A stretch of 64,000 nt of DNA, from positions 12,457,042 to 12,521,041 of the forward strand of contig CM030856.1 in the NCBI GenBank assembly GCA_018105865.1, read 5' to 3'. Origin of the DNA: Metaphire vulgaris (taxonomy: Eukaryota; Annelida; Clitellata; Crassiclitellata; Megascolecidae). Position numbers and translations under genes: made by a program. Positions 12,443-23,971 of this stretch are shown here, piece after piece. The notes below the pieces were generated by a model that was not told the origin of the DNA, did not search any database, and worked only from the letters and a program-made list of their open reading frames with translations. How positions within the stretch are numbered: the first letter of the stretch is position 1; every line of letters starts with the position of its first letter.

Positions 12443-12599
12443 CAGGGGCGTAGCGACGGGGGGTATATGGGTATATATACCGATATATTATATACTGTAT
12501 AATGTGCTTTTAAAGATTTTCAACGTTTCTGGAAGATTTATATACCCCCCCCCAATCACATTATACCCCTTCCAAATCAAATTCCTGGCTACGTCCATG
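12443..12599. mobile_element. hAT-type miniature transposon with perfect 8-bp target duplication
   Basis: The 157-bp element begins CAGGGGCGTAGCGACGG and ends GGCTACGTCCATG. CTTTATTT occurs directly before (12435-12442) and after (12600-12607). It belongs to the same family as 8388 and 15423. Confidence 0.85.
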
Positions 12600-13571
12600 C
12601 TTTATTTGTTCCTCGAATTCTGGCGCTATAAAAATCTGGACTGGCGTTAGTAGAGAAATGAGGCCATCGGGGGGCGGGGAAGGTGGGGTGCTAAGTCCCT
12701 AACCCTAACCCTACGTTTGATTTTTAATTTTAAATAATGCTGAGGAAAGTCGCCATAAAATTCACATTGCCGTAAAGTTCGTAAACGGTCGATCTTTGGA
12801 AAAGTAGGGTTAATCACTCCGGCGTTTTCGACAAAACTTACGCTGAATCGATTTGGCGAAACTCTTTTTAACCGTTCTTTTGTGGCGGTTCCAAGAATTC
12901 TTGGTGGGGGGAGGGGGTGCAAGGAATTTTTAGGAAGTTGGTGTGGGAAGGGGTTAAATAAAATCCCGAAATAGGTCGACAAGCAAAAACGTCATTAACA
13001 GTGTTTTCCTCGACAAATGTACACTAAAGAATTATTTCCTGAAAAAGGCGGATAAGCAAAAAATGTCACCAGCTCTATTTTGTATGCAGATAACCAGGGT
13101 CAAACGCTGACGAGACAAGCAAAAAATGCTCTGTGGGGGCCACCCCAGCGGCCCCCCCCACTTGCCAAATCCTGGAGCCGCCACTGGCATCGTCATATTT
13201 TTTGCGCATAAATATGAAAAAGATGATCGCTGAAACAATTTGAATAATGAATGTCGTCCATTGCGCTTATCTTCACGATTTGGTCTCTTTCTTGAGCTGT
13301 CGAAATTTATGAACAAAAGAATCGACAATCTATAAATTATTTTTCATTCGTTTTGTTCGCCAGAACGCGTTATCTCGAAATCGCACATTTGGAAACACGT
13401 GACGAAGACGACGTTGGCCACAAGAAATCTTGTCGAGAAAGTTTTTGTCTTTTTGACAATCTGGGAAAAAATTTAAATTGCTTTTATTAAAAAAAGACGT
13501 CATCTGTTCAATTGGCGTAACTCTCGCTCATCTCTCACGTTCATCTTCTGTCGACTGGGACGCCCAAATAC

Positions 13572-14393
13572 ATGCATTAGAACCTCGTTATAACATACTT
13601 AGCGGGTCTGCAAATTTAAAAAATCTATACAATGTATAGCCACCATTATTATAATTATTGCCAATGTAGACACAATAATGCGGTGGAAAGTGACGGATTT
13701 TTCTAGTCCTCTGACATCAGTGCGGGGCGCTTGAGGGTTCTAAAGAGAAATTTGGGTGAAATATCGACATGAATTTTTGGGTCGCCCGAAAATTTTCCAG
13801 GGTATTTTTTCAAAATTTGAGCGAAAATTTGTGGTGTCGTAGGGCTTTAATATTTCCACCGACTGAAGCCCAGTCGATGCCTACAAGGAATCTTGACCCG
13901 CATTTTGGATATCTATCACTTTAAAGGGTTAAAAAATCTCTACAATGTATAGTCTCCATTGTTATAATTGCCAATATAGACACATTAATGCGGTGGAAAG
14001 TGACGGATTTTTCTAGTCCTCTGACATCAGTGCGGGGCGCTTGAGGGTTCTAAAGCGAAATGTGAGCAATATATCGACATGAATTTTTGGGTCGCCCGAA
14101 AATTTTTCATGGACTATATTTCAGGGTATTTTTTCAAAATTTGAGCGAAAATTTGTGGTGTCGTAGGGTTTTCATATTTGCACCGTTTGAAGCCCAGTCG
14201 ATGTCTACAAGGAATCTGGACCCGCATTTTGGATATCTATCACTTTAAAGGGTTAAGTACGCTATATCACAGGTACGCAATGCATCGAATACCATCCAGA
14301 ACGGTAGATCATTACACGGGACCGTACATTGCGGTACGTTGAAACAGAGTACACGCTATATATAGCCGAGTCCGTTATAACGAAGTTCTACTG
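13572..14393. mobile_element. GAACTTCGTTATAACG element split by a tandemly duplicated insert
   Basis: The left part (to about 13617) and right part (from about 14256) together match the intact elements at 42133 and 49796, including CTTAGCGGGT and GTCCGTTATAACGAAG. Between them sit two tandem copies of a roughly 315-bp sequence, described separately. Confidence 0.65.
13618..14255. repeat. Two tandem copies of a roughly 315-bp unit
   Basis: Copy 1 (about 13618-13929) and copy 2 (about 13930-14255) share long identical runs such as GCGGTGGAAAGTGACGGATT and CATTTTGGATATCTATCAC. Copy 2 has a short extra segment (around 14110). The unit is not recognisably coding. Confidence 0.85.
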
Positions 14394-14807
14394 TACTCAC
14401 GATGGTTAGCTGCGATAGGGAGGTTTAGAACTAATAAAGCACAGATCTAGGCAAAGTGCGTGATCCAGGAGGGGGTTGTTTTGGGTATTTAGCGCCCACG
14501 GAGCATCACCGACCACAACACAGACGCTGTGCTTGGACGACTGGCTTACTGTAAAGGATTTCTTTAGGTTCCGGAACAGTCAACCGGCAGGTGGCGTATC
14601 TCATTAATCTGTTTACATTGTATGGCAATCATCATATATGCGTTCCTCTGACATATGGCGAATAAGGACGGAAATACCCGTCAAATAAATAACCAATGGC
14701 GGCTCCGTCGGTTCACGGATGATAAATTATTTCAATGCTTTTCTCGAGTTTCTGCTCTTCAGGAATTTCTATTGAATATATATTCATAAGAAGTCTAACC
14801 CTTTGAA

Positions 14808-14811
14808 TTAC

Positions 14812-14898
<87 letters not shown>
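14808..14898. repeat. (TAA)n microsatellite
   Basis: About 30 uninterrupted AAT/TAA units. Confidence 0.95.
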
Positions 14899-14899
<1 letters not shown>

Positions 14900-15042
14900 T
14901 CATTTGCTGTTTTCTCGTTTTCTGATGGTCGGACTTAGGAGATCATGGAAAGAATAACACAATTTTATGCCCACTTTAATAAATTTAACTGCGGAGAAAG
15001 ATGGCAGGGGAGAAGCCAGGAATTTGATCTGGAGGGGGCTAT

Positions 15043-15044
15043 AA

Positions 15045-15090
<46 letters not shown>

Positions 15091-15091
15091 C
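15043..15091. repeat. (TA)n(TG)n microsatellite
   Basis: About 20 bp of TA followed by about 28 bp of TG, next to a fragment of the GGGGCGTAGC-type sequence (AGCCAGGAATTTGATCTGG). Confidence 0.9.
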
Positions 15092-15422
15092 TTTCTCAAA
15101 ATCTGCCTCTGTATTTTTTTCTGCTTTTAGGACTTCATCTTTTAGCTCTGATATCAATTTATATCTTAGTAATGGTTGGCTAGTAAATCATTGTTTTTTG
15201 AAAGAACATAAACTAAATTCATCTTGCAAATTGAAACTAAAATGGCGACTAATTGAAAAGCTTCGGTTCTTCCGACTCATTTGACAGCGGACTCTAGGAT
15301 TTCGCTCCGCAAAGTAATCGAGTCAAACCCGACAATTTTCTTCGTTGCAAAAGCATTCTCAGCTCGATTAGCTATATACGTTGAGTTTCTCTGCAAACAA
15401 GAAAAAAGTACATTCTATTCAG

Positions 15423-15645
15423 CAGGGGCGTAGCCAAGAATTTGATTTGGGAGGGTATAAATGTTTGGGGTGGGGTGGTGGTGGTGGTGGGGGGTATAAA
15501 CCATATAACTATAAACCTTTGGTTTTTGGTTTTAAACAACTTCGGAAAACATATAACCACATATTAATCACATAAAAACTTTAAAGTAGACTGATTTGGG
15601 GGGGGGGGTATATATACCGATATACCCCCCGTCGCTACGCCTCTG
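15423..15645. mobile_element. hAT-type miniature transposon with perfect 8-bp target duplication
   Basis: The 223-bp element begins CAGGGGCGTAGCCAAG and ends CGCTACGCCTCTG. CTATTCAG lies immediately outside both ends (15415-15422 and 15646-15653). It is the longest intact member of the family in this window and includes a G-rich tract. Confidence 0.88.
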
Positions 15646-15788
15646 CTATTCAGTCACTATGAGTCAGTCAGTCCATTTATTTATTTAGTCACTAAATGAG
15701 TCACTCCAATCATTCAGTGATTTATTCATTATTCATTCATTCATTCATTCATCCATTCGTTTAGTGAGACAAAGTCATTCAGTCAGAC

Positions 15789-15832
15789 CTGAGTGAGTGA
15801 GTGAGTGAGTGAGTGAGTGAGTGAATGAGTGA
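15789..15832. repeat. (GAGT)n microsatellite
   Basis: About 11 tetranucleotide units, some 350 bp upstream of the GPCR start codon. Confidence 0.9.
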
Positions 15833-16099
15833 GCGAGGGTTCTGCTTTTCAAGCGGTGGAAATTAATCATTGACAATTTAGTCGCCGAACACGAGAAGTC
15901 CCACAAGGGAACCAGCGCTTGATTAAAATCCCGTAGATCTTCACGTACACCGCGAGATTTGGCGTTTCCACCGCCGTTGACTGAACGCAGAGAAAGTCCG
16001 CGGTCATTCCGCCGACGTCGTCTGCAAAACACACAGAAACCAATCTCTGTCCGCGAACAGAAGAAAATAAATACCATTCGAATGACGCAAACATAACGA

Positions 16100-16107
16100 T
16101 GACGTCA
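16100..16107. promoter_or_regulatory. CRE-like palindrome TGACGTCA
   Basis: A perfect cAMP-response-element core 77 bp upstream of the GPCR ATG at 16184. The position is plausible for a proximal promoter element. The transcription start is unknown, so the assignment is tentative. Confidence 0.4.
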
Positions 16108-16183
16108 GCGCCAAACCGGATGTGGAAAGACCTAGTTCGCGTCTGTTAAGCGGGTCAGACAGAGACCAGAAGCGATCCGGAAG

Positions 16184-17343
16184 ATGGAAGCCAGTGTAGA
16201 AACGATTCCGGATTACAATCTAAGCGGTAATTCGACGTCCGCGGATAATATCCTTGTTTTCGAAACCATCGACGTTTCGGAAGTTATCTTCTACGTCGTC
16301 CTGTACAAGATCGGCGTTCCGTCACTCTTCGGCCTGATCATGCTCGTCGGCCTGACCGGGAACTCGTTGGTCATCGGCGTGACGGTCATGCAGCGCAAGA
16401 TGCAAACGACCGTCAACCTCCTTCTGCTCAACCTGGCGTTCAGCGACTTCGCGTTTCTCGTCCTCTGCGTGCCGTTCATGACCTACCACTTCGCCGCCGA
16501 GAACTGGGCGATCGGCGACGCCGTCTGCAAGGTCATGCAGTTCACCGTCTACGTCACCGTCTACGTCACCGTCTACTCGCTCGTCTGCATCTCGGTGTTT
16601 CGCTTCCGACACGTCGTCTGCTCCACCCGGAGTCCGTCCCGCCGGCAGCCTTCGAGGGCGCAGACGGCGGTCGTCGTCTGCTCCATCTGGGCGGTAATGC
16701 TGACGGCCAACGCTCCGATACTGGTCATCTCCCGCGTCAAGGAGTACCATCCTCCTCCTCCGCCTCCGCCTCGGCCTCCAGGCACGGGGAACCGTACTAC
16801 TACTGCGGCATGGACGACCCGGAACTGCACGGACGCCGTCTGTTCCTCTCGTTCTTCGTCCTCACTTATATCGCGCCGCTTTCCATCATCTCGACGATGT
16901 ATTTTCTCATACTGCGCTATATAAACACGAAGAAGACGTCGCTAACGGCGACGGCCAATCAGATCGTTTCGGCGGCGTCCGTGTCGACCAATAGGCGCGC
17001 CTCACACGCCTCGAGGATCTCGATGGCGATCATCGTGGCGTTCGGGCTGTGCTGGCTTCCTCTGCACATCAACCTACTGGTCGTGCACTACGGCGTCCAA
17101 CCCCAGACGCGGGTCTACCAGGTGGTACGCGTGCTGTGCCACTTCGCCGCCTACTCCAATTCGTGCATCAATCCGCTGGTGTACCACTGCGTCAGCACCG
17201 ACTTCCGCCGGAACCTGCGAAGCTTCTGCCGGCGCAACTGGGCCTGCCTGGGTCGGGGACGGACCCGGACCGATCCCTGGTCTGGAGAGACGGTTCTCAA
17301 GGAGTGGACCCGTCCAGCAGACACCAGAGCTGGGCTACTCTGA
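16184..17343 (+). CDS. Allatostatin-A/galanin-receptor-like rhodopsin-family GPCR, frameshifted, possibly a pseudogene
   Basis: A seven-helix G-protein-coupled receptor of the galanin/allatostatin-A type in one exon. Visible landmarks: N-glycosylation sites in the N-terminus, GN in TM1, NLAFSDF in TM2, ENWAIGDAVCK before TM3, a tryptophan in TM4, a TM5 proline (TYIAPLSII), CWLP in TM6, and NPLVY in TM7 followed by a Cys-containing tail. Two defects stand out. The frame from 16184 leaves TM4 and runs into a proline-rich tract at about 16748-16780, while TM5-TM7 are in another frame. In that other frame the upstream sequence reads GEPYYYCGMDD, supplying the expected loop-2 cysteine, so a one- or two-base slip in the TCC/GCC repeat is likely. 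Also, the DRY position reads FRF (VCISVFRFRHVV). The gene may be decaying, or the assembly may be wrong in the loop. The ligand cannot be inferred beyond the family. Confidence 0.82.
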
Positions 17344-17859
17344 GATGACAATCGGCATAACGAACATGGCGGGGGGAAATGTGGTCTTGGAAATCTACTC
17401 ATTTTACAAACTAAAAAACCTTTTAAAAAGCAAATTTTTGGTTGTCAGGTATTATCTTTAAGTTGAAAAATGAAAAACTCGTATTCAATATTTCTAAAAC
17501 TAAAAAACTCTGCAGACAGTACTGTAGCACAAACATTCTGGAACCACGACCTTAATCATAGCATGCAATATTTTTAAAATGCATTAGGCCATCTGGCGAA
17601 CGTTAGTTGAAAAGAATCTATCTTCTGAGTTTGAATAAAAGGCAAAGCAGACATACAAAATGCATACTAATTAGCACTGGGCACCCCCCACCCAATTTGA
17701 GGTCGACACCCACAAAATTCACAATCCTAGAAATATCCCTGGCAGAGATAGGCCTATAGGTTTCTTTAAGCCTAAGCCTACTTGCAACTTTCAAAGCTTG
17801 TGACATTTTGATATTGGTTAGAAAATGATACTTTTGAATCTAATTCCTCACTACTCCAC

Positions 17860-17930
17860 GGCCAATTAGACAGAGCCTACGACCCATTTTTGGGTCGCGA
17901 CCCACAGTTTGGGAAATACTTCTGTAGAAC
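17860..17930. mobile_element. Fragment of a hAT-like repeat with GTTTCCCAAACTGTGGGTCG-type end
   Basis: GGGTCGCGACCCACAGTTTGGGAAATACTTC is the reverse complement of the end seen at about 35715-35760. The fragment lies just past the WRAP53 stop codon (gene on the minus strand), so it may be in the 3' UTR. Confidence 0.4.
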
Positions 17931-17971
17931 ATATATTTTTTAAAATACATCACAAAGTAAAAATTCTGAAT

Positions 17972-19351
17972 TCACTCTGTACGAGAGTCTGCACTTAAAC
18001 TCGTCTCACTGAACCGCCACAACTTAACAGAATTGTCCGAAACACCGTTTTCCACGTCACTATCTTCAGAGTCACTGAGGCCGAGAACCTTAAAATGTCT
18101 TTGGCCGGAACCAGTAGCAATAAAAGGCGAGTTTGGATGGCAACTGAAATCAATCAATAAATCAATCCATCCATCAATCAAACAATCAATAATTCATTCA
18201 ATAAATCCAAAAATGCCAATAAATTATTACTGTATAATCAAAATATTTAACTATTTAAGTCATTATAACTATATTGAACATTGTAATATAGGTTATTTAT
18301 ATTTATAGGTTATTTATAAGTTATTTATATATATAGGTTATTTATATTTATTTATAGGTTTATTTATAGATTATTATTATATTATAGATTATAACTATTG
18401 AAATATATTTAACCTAATAATAATGTCCTGGTAAAGACACACTGCACATAATCGTGGCAGGAGAGGCAACACATCCAAACAAGTAAATTATCTATTTTAA
18501 ATAAAAATCCTTAGACATGAAAACGTTTAAATTCCAGCATGCGCACTGACGGCCGATTATACTTGAATTTACCCGAGACTGTTGACAGTGTCACGATGGG
18601 CCGAAAACGAATTCAACGGCCTCAGAATCGGCTCGCCACCGTCGGCACCGCTCGTCGGTGCCTGCACCGTGTCCCACACCGTGACAGCACCGTCCTGATT
18701 GCCCGACATGACGTATCTTCCGGTGCTACAATCAATCAAATGGTCAAGCAGAGTGACGACACGCACGACCATAATTATCGAACCAATGTCAACAAGAGAT
18801 CGTAGCTTCACTCCAAGGAACTGGGAGACATTCTGTATGTATAATAAGCTGCTGTAATGTAATGTTAATAAATCGACGTGCTACACAAGTTTCTGACTTG
18901 TATCCATTGGCGTAAGCTTGGGTAAAAAGTGGGGGTCCAACTCCTATACCCTCCCCCTTCCTATGGTAGCCTCTCAAAAACTCGGGGTCTCAAGCCTGGA
19001 GGCCTAATAGAAGTTTACGCCCATGCTTGTATCCAATACATTTTCGATACAGGAAGTTATACATTTTACATGGGAGCACGTTACTTAAGTAAGTAAGAAA
19101 GTGCAGCACTCAAAGGCATGTCTATGAATATTTAGTGCTCGTGGCTTCAAAACTAAGCAATCAATTCGTCTACATGTACCTGTCCAAATCAAAATACATC
19201 CTTTGATTGGTCGTTACGTTCCTCTGCAGCGTAAACAAAATGACTCCAGGATTTCGGATATCCCAGCACAAAATCTCGGGATCCTAACAAGCAAAAATTT
19301 CAACAACACCCACCTAACAATAAGTAAAAAGTAATGGTAATAGTAGTAGTA

Positions 19352-19399
<48 letters not shown>

Positions 19400-20579
19400 G
19401 GGTTTAGTAGGATTTGCCCTGTCTAAGAACCACTATGCTCAAAATTCTCTGTAATAATATTTACAGTCCAGAATAATATGGGTAGACAGCCCAGAAATTC
19501 AAAAAACCCAAAATTTTACAATTGCCTCTGATGAATTCATCAATAATATAATTTACAACTGCACAATGAGTTTGATACACATACTGTCCATAACCATTAC
19601 ACAGTTTAGTTAAATATGCACTAAAAACCTTTATTCAATGGAAATAAAATTTAATAGTGTACATTACCGGTACATCAAGAATCATCATCAGTGTTTCTGT
19701 CTCTCGACAGGTCCAGGTATCCAGTTATTCCAATCGATTGCTTGCTTCTTCTTTGAGTTCCTGATATCCTTTATTCATCATCCACTCCAACATCATCTTT
19801 TCGGTCACTCTCTTTCCTCTATTTTTCCTTCGATTATTGTTCTTAGTAAAGAGTCATGCCGGAGGACAAATCCAATTTCTCTGCCTTTTCCGGATTGTAT
19901 CTATCAGGCTTCTTTCTTCTTCTATCTCCTTCACCTTGTCTTATTTGTATTTTATTTTTTTAGCATTTTCCTCCAAATCCACATTTCAAAAGCCTCTAAT
20001 CGTTTTATATCTTCCTTTCTCATTGTCCATCCTGAGCCCCATACAACGCCACACTCCATATCAATGTTTTTACCAGTCTCTTTTTAGGTTTAGTTTTAGT
20101 TTACTTTGCATCAGCTCCTTTCTCTTGTAAAAGCTTCTTTTGCTATTGAACGTCTTCTTATCTCTTTATTGCATCTGGCATGTTGTTATCAGACTTCCTA
20201 GATAGCTAAATTCCTTCACTTGCTCTATGATCTGTCCGTAAACCTTTATTTCCACTCTCGTTCCTTCTTCTTCTTCTTCTTCTTCCACATCAAGAATAGC
20301 AAATATAAATATTGCATGTATATTATGCATCAAAAAACATACATCACACCTTTCTGCCACCGCTGTAGAGCTTTGTTCCATCCTGAGAAAATTTGATGTG
20401 CGTAATTCCCCCAACTTGAAACATGCACATCATGTCCCCTTTTGGTTCCGAATACAAAGCAACTGAAACAGCCAAAACCAATATTAGGCAACCACTAATG
20501 CTGCACATGCAGCCTATGCACATAAGATCTGGATTTTGGATTACAAGCTAACCTAAACTACGGTAGAAAGAAGCCTACA

Positions 20580-20633
<54 letters not shown>

Positions 20634-23600
20634 GCAATAGTAATAATAATAAAAATAATAATAATAGTAGTAGTAGCAGTAATAATAATGGCAATAGTAA
20701 TAATAATAAAAATAATAATAATAGTAGTAGTAGTAGTAGTAATAGTAATAATAATAATAATAGGGTTAGGGTTTAGAGTGGTTCAGCAGGATTTGTCCTG
20801 TGTAAGAACCACTATGCTCCACCTGGACATTCATTCTCATTATGGTCTTGCTGTGTAATCTCATTCATTTGCACTCTTGTCCTCTTGTATTTTCATTCCT
20901 GTATTCTACTTCTTTGCCTACTTGTCTTTGAGTCTACAAATAACAACAATTGGACTGGCAGTTATATACTGTTATAAATGACTCACTAGGTAACTGTATA
21001 AATGCCACAATACTTTATACTCTATAGTTTAATACCTATACAAGACCAATGTATATGGTACACAGATGACCGTAACAATCAGCCCTAGATGAAAGCATGG
21101 AGTGTAAATGCCACAGAAGGTTTTGAAAAAATCTGAAATATGGCCAATGCAGTGCACCTTAAAAGACAATATTAAATTTAGCTTAGATGAAAGTAAAATG
21201 CACGTATCTCTGCAAGTGATCGATTTCTTTTTACCGAAAGACTTGCTTACCCGAGCGCGCATAAGATCCAGCGGCGTAGACTGAATTCACCGAAGGGTTT
21301 GTCGCTATGCAAGAAATTATTCCAGCCTGACCAAGCTTCACTGAAATAAAGACATAGCACAGGCCAGCCACGGTCCGGAATAAATAAAATAAAAGAAGTA
21401 AGAACAAGAAGAGTTGATCTCTGTTTAATGATGAAATTAAAATATTGTTGAGAACACCATAAAATTATAAACACTTTTTAAGAGGAGTTTTACAAAGGAA
21501 AAGTTTAATACCTATACAAGACCAATGTATATGTATATATGTATATATATGTATACCAATGTATATATACAAGACCAATGTTACAGTACTGTATGTTGGT
21601 CTTGATTCGCAGTCACGGCCAGGTCTGGAAATATCGAAAACGCGAATCATTTTCTCGAATCCACAGTAAAGAAACTGACCATCATTACTAAATGCCACAC
21701 TGTTGGCAGACGTGAGCTCATCCTAAAGAAAACATAAACACAATACATCACACAACCACAAAATCAATCACACAATCAATCACACAATCAATCACATAAT
21801 CAATCACACAATCAATCAATCAATCAACTTCTATGAAGCCATTTTCATAAAGCCTAGGACATCAGCCAATGGTGCACCATATCCAACAGGTATTTAAACC
21901 AAGCACTTCAAATCTGAGTAAAATAGCAACCGAACAGACCAAAAGAAAATGTAATTAATTAAAGCAGAGTGAATACCAGATGATTGAACGCCCTGTAGCT
22001 GCACCGCAATTGTCCGCTCAGTGAGTCCCACAGATGGACAGGATGATCCCGGCTTGTGGTAACAAAGCAACAGGTCAGAGGATCCACAGCGGTCATCCAC
22101 GGATACCAACAGAAGTCGTAGACCAGTTCACCGGGACGGACTTTGACCGATGGTGTCTGCGGCAAGAGACAAAAATAACACGACAGATGCTCTTCAAAAC
22201 GTGTTTATCTCTTCAGCAAAGCTACTGAAATCTACTGCCAATTTGAAACTGTACAACAGATGGCTACGGGCTGTAAGATCAAATTTCATCCTCACATTCC
22301 ACATTAGCAAAACAGTTATCAAGAAGGTAGATCATCATCGTGGGGTTAAATGACTACTTAAGGCCATATAATTGAACTTATTTAACTATTGGGACACAAG
22401 GTGTGCACTATAATCTAATCACTACAATTACTCTTTTGATAGATAACTATTGAGTGAACATCATAAATACAGTTTATACTATTATTATGATTTAGAAACA
22501 TTTTTAAATATAAGCAGATAACCTACCATCTCCGACAATACGTTTATTTCTCCGTGTAACAGTTCCGGTGGTACATCAAAAACTCGAATTCTATCATCTC
22601 CACTGTTGGTCAAGATGCAACTTCCATCTGGTGACCTAAGTAATCAAGTAATAAAATCAGCTATTACAGTACTTTTCATTGTAATCCATGTGAAATTACT
22701 TTTCATTGTAATCCATGTGAAATTACAAAAAAATAAATGACAACTAGAAAATTCATCAGTGCTGCCACCACAGCTGCAAAATTCTTAACATCAGACAATA
22801 GTATTCTCATTTCAATTAGTCATTTCAATTAAATGTTATAAAGGGTCAATTTTTTAATGACAAGTGCCCAAGGACCAGGTGTTTATGAAAAAATATAGTT
22901 CCATATGTAACAGAAAGCAGCTACATAGTAAAAACACGACATTAAACTTTTGTTATATCTTTACAGACCACCATTTAAATACCAGAACATATGCAAAAGA
23001 TTGATCTACAAGAGAATATTATATTCCACCTTCCTTACTGTCATCTTCTACTTGTTCTACAACATTTATATAGCACCCGAATAGAATGGCAGTTGCTTTT
23101 GGCGTAAACCTTAAGAGATTTTTAAATAAAATTCTTATTTATAAGAAGACTGCCACAGAACAAAAGATATCTCATTCTAGATTTATTATCTTATTGAAAA
23201 TTTTCATAATCCAATAAAATATAGCAGTAGTCTTATTTCACACAATTTAAATGAGAAGCTATCCAACCATTTAATGCCACGAAGGTAGTTCGACTCGTCA
23301 GTGTTAAAAAGAGTTGAACACCCAGCGACTTGCGTTGGTCTAACTGAGTAATCGGTCACAAAGAACGAAGTTTCCTTATATTCGACTTCATCGCACGAAT
23401 CCTTCATTTGAGATCCAACGATAGGAGCCGACAGTGAAATGTCACCCACATTACCTGCCCTAGTCTCACAATTATTTTGCGAAGGTACATCAGTGTAGTT
23501 GCAATCCCGATAAGGTATCTCTGAACTGTCGTTATTTTCTGTACACGCAACATCAGGTTCAGTACTTTCTGCAGCTCTACAATTGCTGCTGGGTGTAGAC

Positions 23601-23971
23601 AGGTTCGAACAATTGTCAGTTTTTTCTATAACTACGCCAGGCACAGTTTCAAATTCTAAAAATTTTGGTCTTTTTGTCGGAACTTCACAAACAAATGAAT
23701 CATCGTCTGCGTCCTCCAAGAAAGAGTAATCTGACTTCAGGCTTTCAGACGGCTTGGCTTCAGGCGATTCTTGCGTGCGACAACTGCCGACATCTTGAAC
23801 GCGACCAATTCCCATGCCATTGTTTACTGTGACTGATTGTAAATTCGTTTCTGTATTGCACGTCTCCACGACCAATGAAGATGATTGAAAACTACTTTGA
23901 CAGTGTACTGGTGAGCTGTATTGAATCGAATCAGAAGATTCCCTTCTGCTATCTCTAATATCCTCATTCAT
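17972..23971 (-). CDS. WRAP53: WRAP53/TCAB1, telomerase Cajal body protein 1 (WD40), complete, 9 coding exons
   Basis: A WD40 scaffold that binds the CAB box of scaRNAs and telomerase RNA and brings them to Cajal bodies. I joined nine exons, given 5' to 3': 23971-23268, 22635-22527, 22156-21977, 21722-21590, 21340-21251, 20462-20350, 19283-19180, 18725-18573, 18143-17972. All junctions are GT-AG (the donor after 21590 is weak), all phases agree, and the product is 585 residues, close to the vertebrate protein. Family signatures include [94 protein letters not shown] and FIATGSGQR. The N-terminal 230 residues are acidic, Ser-rich and unordered, as in the family. A splice acceptor 8 bp upstream of the ATG implies a separate 5' UTR exon. 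The gene lies head-to-head with ZBBX. Confidence 0.95.
19349..19400. repeat. (TAG)n/(TAA)n microsatellite
   Basis: About 50 bp in a WRAP53 intron, directly followed by AGGGTTTAGTAGGATTTG, the flank shared with 20762 and 46980. Confidence 0.85.
19740..20290 (-). pseudogene. Relic of a non-LTR retrotransposon reverse transcriptase, C-terminal part
   Basis: Read on the minus strand, broken frames give [20 protein letters not shown] (about 20170-20250), then [21 protein letters not shown] peptide, then [19 protein letters not shown] (about 19800-19865) and [11 protein letters not shown]. This order matches the thumb and C-terminal region of LINE reverse transcriptases. Several stops and frame changes show it is dead. 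It sits in the WRAP53 intron between exons 6 and 7, on the same strand as that gene. Confidence 0.65.
20580..20762. repeat. (TAA)n/(TAG)n microsatellite
   Basis: Contains a roughly 67-bp internal duplication (ATGGCAATAGTAATAATAAT twice). It is followed by AGGGTTAGGGTTTAGAGTGG, a flank shared with 46980 and 19400. Confidence 0.9.
21820..21892. repeat. Interspersed repeat with core ATCAACTTCTATGAAGCC
   Basis: The block ATCAACTTCTATG...GCCTAGGACATCAGCC...GGTGC recurs at 32103-32190 and 33506-33600 on the same strand. It is preceded here by (AATCAATCACAC)n. Probably a short retroposon; class unknown. Confidence 0.5.

Noticed and set aside
16322..16830. Minus-strand open frames opposite the GPCR
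   Set aside because: They are shadows created by the GC-rich third positions of the receptor codons.
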